Shown piece by piece: positions 46,279 through 54,452 of a DNA stretch of 64,000 nucleotides. The stretch spans positions 248,001 to 312,000 of the forward strand of contig BMQD01000002.1 in the NCBI GenBank assembly GCA_014647935.1, written 5' to 3'. Under the pieces are notes generated by a model. That model did not search any database. It was not told where the DNA came from and saw nothing but the letters and a program-made list of their open reading frames with translations. Positions within the stretch are counted from its first letter, which is position 1. Each line of letters opens with the position of its first letter. Origin of the DNA: Planomonospora parontospora. Its GTDB lineage: Bacteria; Actinomycetota; Actinomycetes; Streptosporangiales; Streptosporangiaceae. The translations under genes were made by a program, and so were the position numbers.

Positions 46279-47625
46279 TCACGTGTCCTCCCTGCTGTGC
46301 TCCAGCGCGCGGTCGACGAAGGCACCGGCCGAGCCCAGGGCGCGCGCCGGGTCGAGGGCGGTGTCGAGGTCCTCCGGCGACAGGTCCGCCCCGGGCCCGG
46401 CGAGCAGCGCCTCCCGCAGGGACAGGCCCTCCTCGACGGCGCGCGCGCAGGCGGCGTCCACCGCCGAGCGGGCCTGCGGCGTGCCGCCGAGCCGGACGAC
46501 GACGTTCTCGGCCATCGGCAGGCCCCGGGTCAGGTGGAGGTTGGCGCGCATCCGGGCGGCGTCCACGGTCAGGCCCTCCAGGAGCTCGCCGAGCCAGGAG
46601 GCGGCGCTCCCGGTCAGCCGGAGCAGCTCGCCCGCGGTCTCCCACTCGGCCTGCCAGGGCCCGGCGGCGCGCTCGTGTTCGGCGAGCATGCCGGCCAGCA
46701 CCGAGGCCACGAGCCCGGGGACCCGCTGGACGCAGGCGAGCACGGAGACCGCGCCCACCGGGTTGCGCTTGTGCGGCATCGCGCTGGAACCGCCCCGGCC
46801 CGGGGCCGAGGGCTCGGCGGCCTCGGCCACCTCGGTCTGGGCCAGCAGCTTCACATCGGTCGCGATCTTGCCCAGGACGCCGGCGGTGACGCCCAGCGCG
46901 CAGGCCAGTTCGGCGACCGGGGTCCGGTCGGTGTGCCAGGGCAGGATCGGGGCGGCCAGCTCCAGCTCGGCCGCGAGCCGGGGCGGCACCTCGTGGCCGC
47001 GCTCCCCGAGGACGGAGAGCGTGCCCGCGGCGCCGCCGTACTGGACGGGCAGGCGCAGCGCGGCCAGCCGGGCGTGCGAGCGGTGCAGCGCGGTGAGCCA
47101 CCCGGCGGCCTTCAGCCCGAAGGTGATCGGCACGGCCTGCTGCAGGACCGTGCGCCCGGCCATGACGGTGTCGCGGTGCTCCCCGGCGAGGCGGGCGCAG
47201 GCGTCGGCGGCGGTGCGCAGGTCGCCCAGGATCTGCGCGAGGGCGCGCCGGGCCACCAGCATCGCGGCGGTGTCGTTGACGTCCTGGCTGGTGGCGCCGT
47301 GGTGCACGTACCGGCGCAGGTCCCCGCGGACCTGCTCGCGCAGCGCGGCGACCAGCGGGACCACCGGGTTGGCGCTGCCCGCGGCCCTGCGCCCGATCTC
47401 GGCCAGGTCGAACAGCTCCGGGTCGCAGGCGGCCCCGACCGCCTCGGCGGCCTCGCGCGGGACGAGGCCGAGCCCGGCCTGGGCGCGGGCCAGCGCCGCC
47501 TCCACGTCCAGCATCGCGGCCAGCCAGGCCGCGTCCGTCACCTCGGCGGCGGCCCCGCCCCGCGCGAACATCCCGGAGAACAGCCCGTCCGGTCCCGTCG
47601 ACCCCGCCGAACCTGCCGACATCAT
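46279..47625 (-). CDS. pcaB: 3-carboxy-cis,cis-muconate cycloisomerase-like lyase
   Basis: A 448-residue member of the aspartase/fumarase superfamily with signature GSSAMPHKRNPVGAV and the motif HHGATSQDVNDTA. Sequence character and length fit PcaB (protocatechuate branch of beta-ketoadipate) better than argininosuccinate or adenylosuccinate lyases. No other pca gene (pcaGH, pcaC, pcaD, pcaIJ) is in the window, so either the pathway is split or the assignment is to a related lyase. The ATG at 47625 follows GGGAGG. The downstream LacI gene on the same strand may regulate it. Confidence 0.85.
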   Translation of the reverse strand: MMSAGSAGSTGPDGLFSGMFARGGAAAEVTDAAWLAAMLDVEAALARAQAGLGLVPREAAEAVGAACDPELFDLAEIGRRAAGSANPVVPLVAALREQVRGDLRRYVHHGATSQDVNDTAAMLVARRALAQILGDLRTAADACARLAGEHRDTVMAGRTVLQQAVPITFGLKAAGWLTALHRSHARLAALRLPVQYGGAAGTLSVLGERGHEVPPRLAAELELAAPILPWHTDRTPVAELACALGVTAGVLGKIATDVKLLAQTEVAEAAEPSAPGRGGSSAMPHKRNPVGAVSVLACVQRVPGLVASVLAGMLAEHERAAGPWQAEWETAGELLRLTGSAASWLGELLEGLTVDAARMRANLHLTRGLPMAENVVVRLGGTPQARSAVDAACARAVEEGLSLREALLAGPGADLSPEDLDTALDPARALGSAGAFVDRALEHSREDT

Positions 47626-47828
47626 GACGCCCACCTCCCGCTTGCGTACCTCCAGCGTGTCACGGGACCCGCCGGGCGCCGGACGGGTGTCCGGGGCCGG
47701 AACCGGTGCCGGGACCTTCCGGTGAGGGTGCGACGGGCCGATGCCCGTTCCCGCCCGGCGCCGGTCACCGCCGGAGACGTGCGCGGCCGGGGACGTGTGC
47801 GGCCGGGGGCGTGTGCGAAAGTAGGGCG

Positions 47829-49157
47829 ATGTCCGAGCGCCGGGTCCGCCTGTCATGGTTCCTGCTGGTCGCCGGGTTCGTACTCGCCTCGTTCAACCTC
47901 CGGCCCGCCCTGGCCGGGATCTCGCCGGTGCTCGACGAGATCATGGAGGATCTCGGGCTGAGCCCGGCCGGAGGCGGCGCGATCACCACGGTGATGGTGG
48001 TCTGCCTGGGGGTGCTCGCCCCGCTCGCCCCCCTGCTGGCCCGCCGGTTCGGCCTGGACCGCACACTGCTGGCCGGGCTGCTGGTGCTGGCCGCAGGCCT
48101 GCTGCTGCGCAGCGCCGGGAGCGTCCCCGCGCTGTACGCGGGCGCGGCCGTGGCCGGCACCGCCATCGCGGTCATGAACGTGGTGATGCCCGCCATCGTC
48201 AAGCAGCACTTCCCCGCGCGGGTCGGCCCGTTCACCGGCGTCTACGTCTCCGGCCTGGTCCTCGGCGCCGCCGCGGCCTCCGGGCTGACGGTCCCGCTCG
48301 AACACGCCACCGGGTACGGCTGGCGCGGGGCCACCGCGCTGGCCGCGCTCCCCGCCGTGGCGGCGGCCGTACTCTGGCTGCCCCAGGCGCTGCGCCGCCC
48401 GGCGGGCGGACCGGCGGCGCCCAGGCCGTTCGGTGCGCTGCTGCGCGCCCCGGTGACCTGGGCCGTCACGGCGTTCATGGGGCTGCAGTCGCTGACCTTC
48501 TACATCACGCTCGCCTGGCTGCCGACGGTCTTCCAGGAGGCGGGGCTCCCCGCCGACCAGGCCGGCTACCTGCTGAGCCTGTCCAACCTCGTCCAGGTGG
48601 CGGTGACGCTCGCGGTGCCCGTGCACGCCGGGAGGGTGCGCTCGCAGGTGCCGCACGTCACGGCGGCGACCCTGCTCACCGCCGCCGGGTACGCCGGGGT
48701 GCTGGCGGCTCCCGCCACCGTCCCCTGGCTCTGGATGCTCGTGCTCGGCGTCGGCCAGGGCGCCGCGATCGCGCTGGCCCTGCTGATCATCACCCTGCGG
48801 GCCCCGGACCCGGCGGCGGTGACCGCGCTGTCGGCCGTCGCCCAGTCGGCCGGGTACGTCCTGGCGGCCCTCGGCCCGTTCCTGATCGGCCTGCTCCGGG
48901 AGGTCACCGGCGGCTGGACGGTGCCGCTGCTGGCCGGGCTCGGCGCGTGCGGGCTCCAGCTCGCCGCCGGACTCCTCGCCGGACGCCCGGCACCGGCTGC
49001 GGGACGGCCGGGACGGGAGGCTCGTGGGACCGGGGACCCCGGGCCGGATCCCGCGCCGGACGCCGGGCCCGCGCCGGACGCCGGGCCCGCGCCGGACGCC
49101 GGGCCCGGGGCGGAGCCGGGAGCCGGGCCGCGTTCCGCTCCGGTCCGCGGTGAATGA
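47829..49157 (+). CDS. MFS transporter of the CynX/NimT type
   Basis: A 442-residue, twelve-helix MFS protein. FVLASFNLRPALAGISPVLD at the start is characteristic of the CynX/NimT (cyanate permease-like) family; E. coli members export nitroimidazole or move cyanate. The last 45 residues form a hydrophilic tail with three DAGPAP repeats encoded by an 18-bp tandem repeat. It is divergent from the pcaB-like gene. Substrate unknown. Confidence 0.9.
   Translation: MSERRVRLSWFLLVAGFVLASFNLRPALAGISPVLDEIMEDLGLSPAGGGAITTVMVVCLGVLAPLAPLLARRFGLDRTLLAGLLVLAAGLLLRSAGSVPALYAGAAVAGTAIAVMNVVMPAIVKQHFPARVGPFTGVYVSGLVLGAAAASGLTVPLEHATGYGWRGATALAALPAVAAAVLWLPQALRRPAGGPAAPRPFGALLRAPVTWAVTAFMGLQSLTFYITLAWLPTVFQEAGLPADQAGYLLSLSNLVQVAVTLAVPVHAGRVRSQVPHVTAATLLTAAGYAGVLAAPATVPWLWMLVLGVGQGAAIALALLIITLRAPDPAAVTALSAVAQSAGYVLAALGPFLIGLLREVTGGWTVPLLAGLGACGLQLAAGLLAGRPAPAAGRPGREARGTGDPGPDPAPDAGPAPDAGPAPDAGPGAEPGAGPRSAPVRGE
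49053..49106 (+). repeat. 18-bp tandem repeat, three units, in the MFS C-terminal tail
   Basis: Three identical GCGCCGGACGCCGGGCCC units encode the repeating Ala-Pro-Asp-Ala-Gly-Pro tail of the transporter. The frame is preserved. Confidence 0.9.
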
Positions 49158-49235
49158 CGTTCCCGACACCGGGCCGTGGCGCGGCGGTCGCGTCCCGGGC
49201 ACCCGCCGGTCACCCCGGGCCCCTACGGTCCTCCC

Positions 49236-50333
49236 ATGATCCGTAGGCTCCTCGCCGTGGCGCTGACCGTTCTCGCGACCGGTACCGTCACCGTTGTGCT
49301 GCACCGACCCGAACCCGCCGCCGCCGAGCGCCGCGGCGGCGAGCCCATCGTCATCGGCCACCGGGGCGCGAGCGCCCACCGTCCCGAGCACACCCTGCTC
49401 TCCTACGAGGCCGCGATCGCGCTGGGCGCCGACTACATCGAGCCCGACCTGGTCTCCACGAAGGACGGCGTCCTCGTGGCCCGCCACGAGAACGAGATCT
49501 CCGGCACCACGGACGTGGCGGACCATCCGGAGTTCGCGGCGCGCCGTACCACGAAGACCGTCGACGGGCGGCCGGTCACCGGCTGGTTCACCGAGGACTT
49601 CACGCTCGCCGAGCTGAGGACCCTCCGGGCGGTGGAGCGCGTGCCCGACCTGCGGCCGGGCAACACCGTCTTCGACGGGCTGGCGGAGATCCCGACCTTC
49701 GAGGAGGTCCTGCTGCTGGCCGGTGAGCACGGGGTCGGCGTCTACCCCGAGACCAAGCACCCCACCTACTTCGACTCCATCGGCCTCTCCCTGGAGGAGC
49801 CGCTGCTGGAGACCCTCCGCAGGCACGGCTGGGACGGGCGGCGCTCCCCCGTCTTCATCCAGTCCTTCGAGACGGCCAACCTGCGCGAGCTGCGGAGGAA
49901 GACCCGGCTCCCGCTGATCCAGCTGATCAGCGCGAGCGGCGCGCCGTACGACTGGACCGCGGCGGGGGACCCGCGCACCTACGACGCGATGGTGACCCCC
50001 GAGGGCCTGCGCGAGGTCGCGCGGTACGCCGACGGCATCGGCGTGGACACCCGGCGGATCGTCCCCACCGGCCCCGACGGCCGCCTGCTCGCGCCCACCA
50101 CGCTGATCGGCGACGCCCACCGGGCCCGGCTGAAGGTCCACACCTGGACCGTGCGGAACGAGAACTCCCAGCTCCCGGTGGACTTCCGGCTCGGCGACCC
50201 GGCCAACCCGGCCTTCCCGCGCGCCACCGGCGATGTGATGGGCTGGCTGGAGAAGCTCTACCGGCTCGGTCTGGACGGCGTCTTCGCCGACGACCCGGGC
50301 ATCGCCCGCGCCGTCCGGGAGCGGGTCCTCTGA
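49236..50333 (+). CDS. Secreted glycerophosphodiester phosphodiesterase
   Basis: A 365-residue GlpQ-type enzyme with an N-terminal signal peptide or anchor (LLAVALTVLATGTVTVVL). The catalytic signature IGHRGASAHRPEHTLLSYE carries the two essential His/Arg and Glu positions; DYIEPDLVSTKDGVLVARHE gives the calcium and catalytic acidic residues, and VHTWTVRNE and GLDGVFADDP follow in order. Length fits the periplasmic GlpQ form. It hydrolyses glycerophosphodiesters to glycerol 3-phosphate outside the membrane. Confidence 0.95.
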   Translation: MIRRLLAVALTVLATGTVTVVLHRPEPAAAERRGGEPIVIGHRGASAHRPEHTLLSYEAAIALGADYIEPDLVSTKDGVLVARHENEISGTTDVADHPEFAARRTTKTVDGRPVTGWFTEDFTLAELRTLRAVERVPDLRPGNTVFDGLAEIPTFEEVLLLAGEHGVGVYPETKHPTYFDSIGLSLEEPLLETLRRHGWDGRRSPVFIQSFETANLRELRRKTRLPLIQLISASGAPYDWTAAGDPRTYDAMVTPEGLREVARYADGIGVDTRRIVPTGPDGRLLAPTTLIGDAHRARLKVHTWTVRNENSQLPVDFRLGDPANPAFPRATGDVMGWLEKLYRLGLDGVFADDPGIARAVRERVL

Positions 50334-50340
50334 CGCGTCC

Positions 50341-50380
50341 GGCTCCCGGCCGGTCCTCCGTGGAGGACCGGCCGGGAGCC
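50341..50380. terminator. Bidirectional terminator between glpQ-like gene and small membrane protein
   Basis: A 19-bp perfect stem (GGCTCCCGGCCGGTCCTCC) with a two-base centre begins seven bases after the stop codon. It lies between convergent genes. Confidence 0.85.
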
Positions 50381-50405
50381 GGAGGCCGGGCCGGTGGCCG
50401 CCGCG

Positions 50406-50777
50406 TCAGTCGCGGCCCAGGACCAGGTCGAGCAGCCAGCTCACCACGCCGACGATGACCGCTCCCCAGAGGGCGGCCCAGAAGCCGGTTACGTGGAACG
50501 ACAGGTCGAGCTGATCGGCGATCCAGCTCGTGAGCAGGAGCAGGCCGGCGTTCACGACGAGGGCGAACAGACCGAGGGTCAGGACGTAGAAGGCGCAGCC
50601 GATGGTCTTGATGATCGGCTTGAGGACCGCGTTGACGAGACCGAAGACGAAGGCGACCGCGAGCAGCGTGCCGATCCTCTTCGGTGTCGTGTCCCCCGAG
50701 ACGGTGATCCCGTCCACGAGCAGTTCGGCCACCCACAGGGAGGCCGCCACGATGAGGACTTTGATGATTATCTTCAC
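50406..50777 (-). CDS. Small four-helix membrane protein (phage-holin family, PF04020 type)
   Basis: A 123-residue protein with four predicted membrane helices: IIIKVLIVAASLWVAELLV, TLLAVAFVFGLVNAVL, YVLTLGLFALVVNAGLLLL and FWAALWGAVIVGVVSWLL. The segment VNAVLKPIIKTIG is the conserved motif of the phage holin family 4 (PF04020), found widely on bacterial chromosomes without phage context. Function is unknown. Confidence 0.9.
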   Translation of the reverse strand: MKIIIKVLIVAASLWVAELLVDGITVSGDTTPKRIGTLLAVAFVFGLVNAVLKPIIKTIGCAFYVLTLGLFALVVNAGLLLLTSWIADQLDLSFHVTGFWAALWGAVIVGVVSWLLDLVLGRD

Positions 50778-51054
50778 CGATTACCTCCAATGGGGGCCCC
50801 GGCCTCCAGGCCGGGGACTTGGGCGTCCGGGGATCCTCGCACGGTCGGAGGACGGCCGGTAGGCCCGAAGGTCCGTAGATCTTTGCGCCGACCGGTATGC
50901 CTCGACACTAGCCACTCGGGTGCCGGTCGTGGCGCGGACCGGGCTCGATCTCCCCTGGAGGGACCTGCGGTAGGAGACCGTTTACCGTGATCGGCCCGTC
51001 CGCTGACCGTTCGATCGACGACGAACACGCATGATCGCTCACATCTGGGGGCAG

Positions 51055-51372
51055 ATGGGGCATAAGGGGGTGGGATCGTTGGAAACGGATGAGCTGGATG
51101 CGTTGTCGGCCCGGGAGCTCCACGACCGAGCAGTGGGGTACGCGGTGCACCACGGGGATTTCGGCTTTCTCTGGGAACTGCTCAAGATGATCCCGCCGGC
51201 CGAGGCGGCGAGCGGGAACAGCGACCAGACGGCCAACGACCTCACCCGGGTCTCGGCTCTGCTCAGCGACGCCATGGTGGCGGGTGAGGGAGAGCTCGGT
51301 GAGGCGCTGCGGCCGTTCTACATCGCCTACCTGTCCGAGCACCCGGACGCCATGGCCGCCCCCGAACCCTAG
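51055..51372 (+). CDS. Conserved actinobacterial hypothetical protein
   Basis: A small acidic, helical protein of about 105 residues, containing LETDELDALSARELHDRAV, FLWELLKMIPPAEAASG and GELGEALRPFYIAYLSEHPD. I have a memory of similar short proteins in Streptosporangiales but no function for them. The start is uncertain: ATG 51031, ATG 51055 or TTG 51079, the last being best spaced from AAGGGGG. No membrane helix or signal peptide is present. Confidence 0.7.
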   Translation: MGHKGVGSLETDELDALSARELHDRAVGYAVHHGDFGFLWELLKMIPPAEAASGNSDQTANDLTRVSALLSDAMVAGEGELGEALRPFYIAYLSEHPDAMAAPEP

Positions 51373-51505
51373 AGTCCGCCTCCGCCGGGCCGCCCGATCC
51401 CTCCCGGCCGCCGAACGCGGCCGCGGGCGTACGGCCCGGCGCCCCCGCCTGGCCGTACCGCACGCTTGGATAAGGTGATCGGCAGGCGACCAGGGAGGAC
51501 GGATC

Positions 51506-51904
51506 ATGGCATCGGTGCACGTGGAGCGGACCGAGGACGGATACATCGCGCGCAACGAGCGCGGCGCCGAGGTGGCCATGGGCGGCGGTGACGAGCAGGG
51601 CGTCTTCACTCCGGTCGAGTTGCTGCTGGCCGCGCTCGGAGGCTGCAACATCGTCACCGTGGAGCCCCTCACCGCCAAGCGCGGCCACCGGCTGGTCCGC
51701 CTGGCGATGACCGTCAGCAGCGAGAAGATCGAGCCCACCAGGCTCGGACCGATCACCGTGAGCTACGACGTCGAACTGCCCGAGGGTGACGAGAAGGCGG
51801 CCGAGGTCTTCCGTGCGGTCGCGCACCGCGTCGAGGAGAATCACTGCACGGTGAGCAACGCCCTGCGGAACCGCACCGAGGTCGTCCTCGAACTGCCCGT
51901 GTGA
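51506..51904 (+). CDS. OsmC-family peroxidase-like protein
   Basis: The 132-residue protein has the OsmC/Ohr fold: FTPVELLLAALGGCNIVTV carries the peroxidatic-type Cys and EENHCTVSNAL the second Cys. GPITVSYDVELPEGDEKAAE and the overall size fit the broader OsmC family rather than Ohr. It should reduce organic hydroperoxides if both cysteines are used. The ATG at 51506 follows GGGAGGA. Confidence 0.92.
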   Translation: MASVHVERTEDGYIARNERGAEVAMGGGDEQGVFTPVELLLAALGGCNIVTVEPLTAKRGHRLVRLAMTVSSEKIEPTRLGPITVSYDVELPEGDEKAAEVFRAVAHRVEENHCTVSNALRNRTEVVLELPV

Positions 51905-52290
51905 CGCCCCCCCCGCGGTCCGGCAGGCTGACCCGGCCTATACCGGGTCACTCCGGGTGTAGGGGCAAAACCAACCTGTGTATGACGTTCTCGTTGCCTT
52001 CGTCTCGCTAGTGTGGAAGCAGGTCAAGGAGGTCCGCGAGGACCACCGGGGCCCAACGGAGACTTTTACCGGAAAAGGACGCGGGGGGATCGCGTCCACG
52101 AGCGGAGCCGCCGTCGTCTTGGGGGAGGCGACGGCAGAGCCCGCCAGGTGAAGACGGGGCCGGACGGTTGGGGGAACCGTCCGGCCCCGCATCTGTGTCC
52201 GGAGCCTCCCGGAGGCATCCGGGCGGATGCGCGTTCTGGGTGGGGATGTGCGTTGCCCTCCGCCGGGCTGCTAGAGTTGGCCCATCGCAA
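51905..52290. other. 386-bp non-coding region rich in stable hairpins
   Basis: It contains a series of perfect hairpins: 52031-52044 (GGTCC-GCGA-GGACC), 52063-52077, 52077-52097, 52110-52135 and 52155-52189 (15-bp stem, GGGGG loop). No protein-coding frame is convincing. Three of the hairpins have runs of five or more C on the minus strand, which is the basis of the 6C-like RNA call at 52072-52140. Confidence 0.65.
52072..52140 (-). ncRNA. Candidate 6C-like small RNA
   Basis: On the minus strand two perfect seven-base stems carry C-rich loops: GCCGTCG-N12-CGACGGC (52135 to 52110, loop CCTCCCCCAAGA) and GGACGCG-ATCCCCC-CGCGTCC (52097 to 52077, with a run of six C across loop and stem). The second is followed directly by TTTT, as in an intrinsic terminator. 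Two C-rich hairpins, the last terminator-like, are the description of the actinobacterial 6C RNA. A third hairpin with a CCCCC loop lies just upstream (52155-52189). I have not located a convincing promoter, so strand and length are inferences. Confidence 0.5.
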
Positions 52291-52364
52291 GCGCCGCTAG
52301 CTCAGTTGGTTAGAGCAGCTGACTCTTAATCAGCGGGTCCGGGGTTCGAGTCCCTGGCGGCGCA
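52291..52364 (+). tRNA. tRNA-Lys (anticodon CTT)
   Basis: The 74-base cloverleaf folds fully: acceptor GCGCCGC with GCGGCGC, D stem GCTC/GAGC, anticodon stem GCTGA/TCAGC around the loop CTCTTAA, and T stem with the invariant TTCGAGT loop. Anticodon CTT occupies 52325-52327. The discriminator base is A; CC follows but no encoded CCA. Confidence 0.98.
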
Positions 52365-52372
52365 CCGAGGTG

Positions 52373-52405
52373 AAAGCCCGGGCCGGTCTCACCGGCCCGG
52401 GCTTT
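52373..52405 (+). terminator. Rho-independent terminator after tRNA-Lys
   Basis: A 15-bp perfect stem (AAAGCCCGGGCCGGT with its complement, three-base loop) ends in TTTT, nine bases after the tRNA. Confidence 0.93.
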
Positions 52406-52463
52406 TCGCGTTCCGGCCCGCGGCCTTCTCGGACCATGGCCTTCAGACCATGGCCTTCGGTCC

Positions 52464-52973
52464 TCAACCCATGGTCTTCGCGCCGTCCAGCGCCTCGCGG
52501 ATGATGTCGGCGTGACCGGCGTGCTGGGAGGTCTCGGCGATGACGTGCAGCAGCACCCGCCGCACCGACCAGGAGGCGCCCGGCTCGAACCACGGGGCCT
52601 CCGGGAGCGGGTGGGCGGCGTCCAGGTCGGGCAGCGTCGCGACCAGCTCGTCCGTCCGGCGGGCCACCTGCTCGTAGGCGTCGAGGAGCCCGGCCAGGGT
52701 CTCGCCCTCCAGCATGCGGAACTGGCCCTCCCAGTCGATCGGCTCGCCGTACATCGCCTCGGCCCCGCCGACCGCGAACCTCATCCAGCTGTCCTCGACC
52801 CCGGCCACGTGCTTGATCAGACCGCCCAGGCAGAGCTCACTCACCGTGGTGCGCCGCGCCGCCTGCTCGTCGGTCAGCCCTTCGACCGTCTGGCGCAGGA
52901 AGCCCCGATGCCTGGCCAGCGTCTGCAGCAGATCGGCCCGCTCGCCGGTGATGGTCTTGTCCTGGGTGGTCAT
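52464..52973 (-). CDS. DinB-family protein (DUF664 type)
   Basis: A 169-residue four-helix DinB-like protein. The metal-site positions appear as HVAGVEDSW near residue 55 and SQHAGHADIIREALDG at the C-terminus, the typical DUF664 ending. Families of this type are thiol-dependent transferases or metal-binding proteins, and in actinobacteria the thiol is mycothiol. Substrate unknown. The ATG at 52973 is the only reasonable start. Confidence 0.88.
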   Translation of the reverse strand: MTTQDKTITGERADLLQTLARHRGFLRQTVEGLTDEQAARRTTVSELCLGGLIKHVAGVEDSWMRFAVGGAEAMYGEPIDWEGQFRMLEGETLAGLLDAYEQVARRTDELVATLPDLDAAHPLPEAPWFEPGASWSVRRVLLHVIAETSQHAGHADIIREALDGAKTMG

Positions 52974-53213
52974 GGAGACCCGCCTTCCGTGGCGTTCGCG
53001 TGATCCGGCGAGTCCACGCTACCGACCGGCACCGACATTTCCGGATCACCGATGCGGTGCTCCGGCGGCGGTCCGGGGATCGGCGGCCTTGCGGAGCGGG
53101 AGGGCCGCGGTGAACCGCTGGGGCACGGCCGACACGGTCCGTTGTCAGGGCGCATGAGATCTTGTAGCTTGCTGGTCGATCCGCTCGCGTCCACCGACCC
53201 GGGGAGCGGCCCC

Positions 53214-54320
53214 ATGGGTGTTGCGCCCAGTGATGTGATCACCTCGGCTCCGAGCGTCTGGGGGGCGGCGAGCGCCTCAAGTGCGGCGGCCGTCTTCCCG
53301 CTCGCCGCCCCCGTCGCGCTCGCGCTGGGCACGCTCGTCTCCGACCCGGCGCAGATCTGGCACGCCGGCGACCGGTACGGGGGCGTCGCCGAGCGCGTCC
53401 GGTCCGCGAGGGCCCTGGTCACGGAGGCCGTGAACGGCCGGGCCGACGCCGACCGGTGGACGGAGCGCGGCCGGGACGCCTTCATGGCCGCCCGGGTCCG
53501 GCCATACCAGGAGACGCTCGGGCAGGCCGCCGAGATGTACGACGCCATGGACGCCGCGCTGAAGCTGACCGCGGTGGCCTACACGTCCGTCGGGTTGTCG
53601 TCCGCGGTCATCGGGGCGGCGCTCGTGCGTCACGTGGCGTCGCTCCTGGCCGCCGCGGTGGTGCCCGCCCTCAACGTGCAGGCGACCTATGTGGCCAACG
53701 CCCGGATGGTGGAGGCGGGGACGGCCGTACGGGCGCTCATCGCGGGCCTGGCCAAGGCGAACGGTCCCGCGGTGGCGCTGCTGTCCGGGGTCGCGGCCCG
53801 GCTCGGCGTCTCCCGCGCCGTGCTGGCGGGCCTGGGCACGCTCGGCGCGGGCGGCCTGGGCGGTTTCGTCGGAGCGCGCGCGGTCCCGGCGGCCGGTGGG
53901 GCCGCGACGCCGCTGGAGTGGCCGAGACGCGTCGAGGGGGACATCGAGGAGGGCGCCGAGGGGGACGCGGTGCCCGGCGGGTTCCGGGCTCCCACGGCGG
54001 ACCAGCGCGCGGGGATGAGGAGCATCCATCCGGACTCCATCCGGGCGCTGGGCGAGGACCTCGACGCCGGGCCCGGCAGGATCCTCGACGCCGCGTACGA
54101 GGACGCGCGCGGCATCGAGGTGGGGTTCCCGGGTTTCGGGGTGGCCGGGATCCACCTCTTCCACGCCCACGGGGAGATGCGGGACGGCGCGGTCCGGCAG
54201 CTCGCCGCCGGGCGCGACGTGCCCGGCACGTGGCTGCCGGGGCTGAGGACGACCGCCGACAACTGGGTCTTCGCCGAGCGGGCGAACACCGGCGGCGACG
54301 GGCGAACGCCCCGCCGGTGA
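53214..54320 (+). CDS. Hypothetical protein with WXG-like helical region and hydrophobic segments
   Basis: The 368-residue protein starts at the ATG at 53214, seven bases after GGGGAG. The N-terminal 170 residues are helical with ADRWTERGRDAFMAARVRPY, which resembles a WXG100 turn. Hydrophobic stretches follow at about 125-160 and 200-230 (LAGLGTLGAGGLGGFVGA). The C-terminal 100 residues are soluble (SIHPDSIRALGEDLDAGPGR, FGVAGIHLFHAHGEMRDG). It is alike in plan to the gene at 6371 and may be a type VII-related protein; no function can be assigned. Confidence 0.7.
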   Translation: MGVAPSDVITSAPSVWGAASASSAAAVFPLAAPVALALGTLVSDPAQIWHAGDRYGGVAERVRSARALVTEAVNGRADADRWTERGRDAFMAARVRPYQETLGQAAEMYDAMDAALKLTAVAYTSVGLSSAVIGAALVRHVASLLAAAVVPALNVQATYVANARMVEAGTAVRALIAGLAKANGPAVALLSGVAARLGVSRAVLAGLGTLGAGGLGGFVGARAVPAAGGAATPLEWPRRVEGDIEEGAEGDAVPGGFRAPTADQRAGMRSIHPDSIRALGEDLDAGPGRILDAAYEDARGIEVGFPGFGVAGIHLFHAHGEMRDGAVRQLAAGRDVPGTWLPGLRTTADNWVFAERANTGGDGRTPRR

Positions 54321-54333
54321 GACCGGCGGGGCG
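54307..54333 (+). terminator. Hairpin overlapping the stop codon of the WXG-like gene
   Basis: A 12-bp perfect stem (CGCCCCGCCGGT with ACCGGCGGGGCG, three-base loop) spans the stop at 54318-54320. The following 110 bases contain imperfect direct repeats of a CCCGTCCGGGTGATC-type word. Confidence 0.6.
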
Positions 54334-54452
54334 CTCGGTGGGACGCCCGTCCGCGTGGGCGCGGCGGGGACCCGGGCACCCGTCCGGGTGATCGGGGCAG
54401 GGACCGGGGGAGGGCGCCCGTCCGGGTGATCTGGGTGCGGGACGCGGGCCCG

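Noticed and set aside
52013-52300. Plus-strand open frame before the tRNA
   Set aside because: It is Gly/Arg/Pro-rich, crosses the hairpins and the tRNA 5' end, and lacks a ribosome site.
52291-52364. tRNA-Lys as an integration site for a mobile element
   Set aside because: No integrase and no repeated tRNA 3' end were found in the flanking sequence.
53154-53213. Upstream in-frame ATG of the WXG-like gene at 53214
   Set aside because: It lacks a ribosome site, whereas 53214 has GGGGAG at good spacing; the extra 20 residues resemble nothing.
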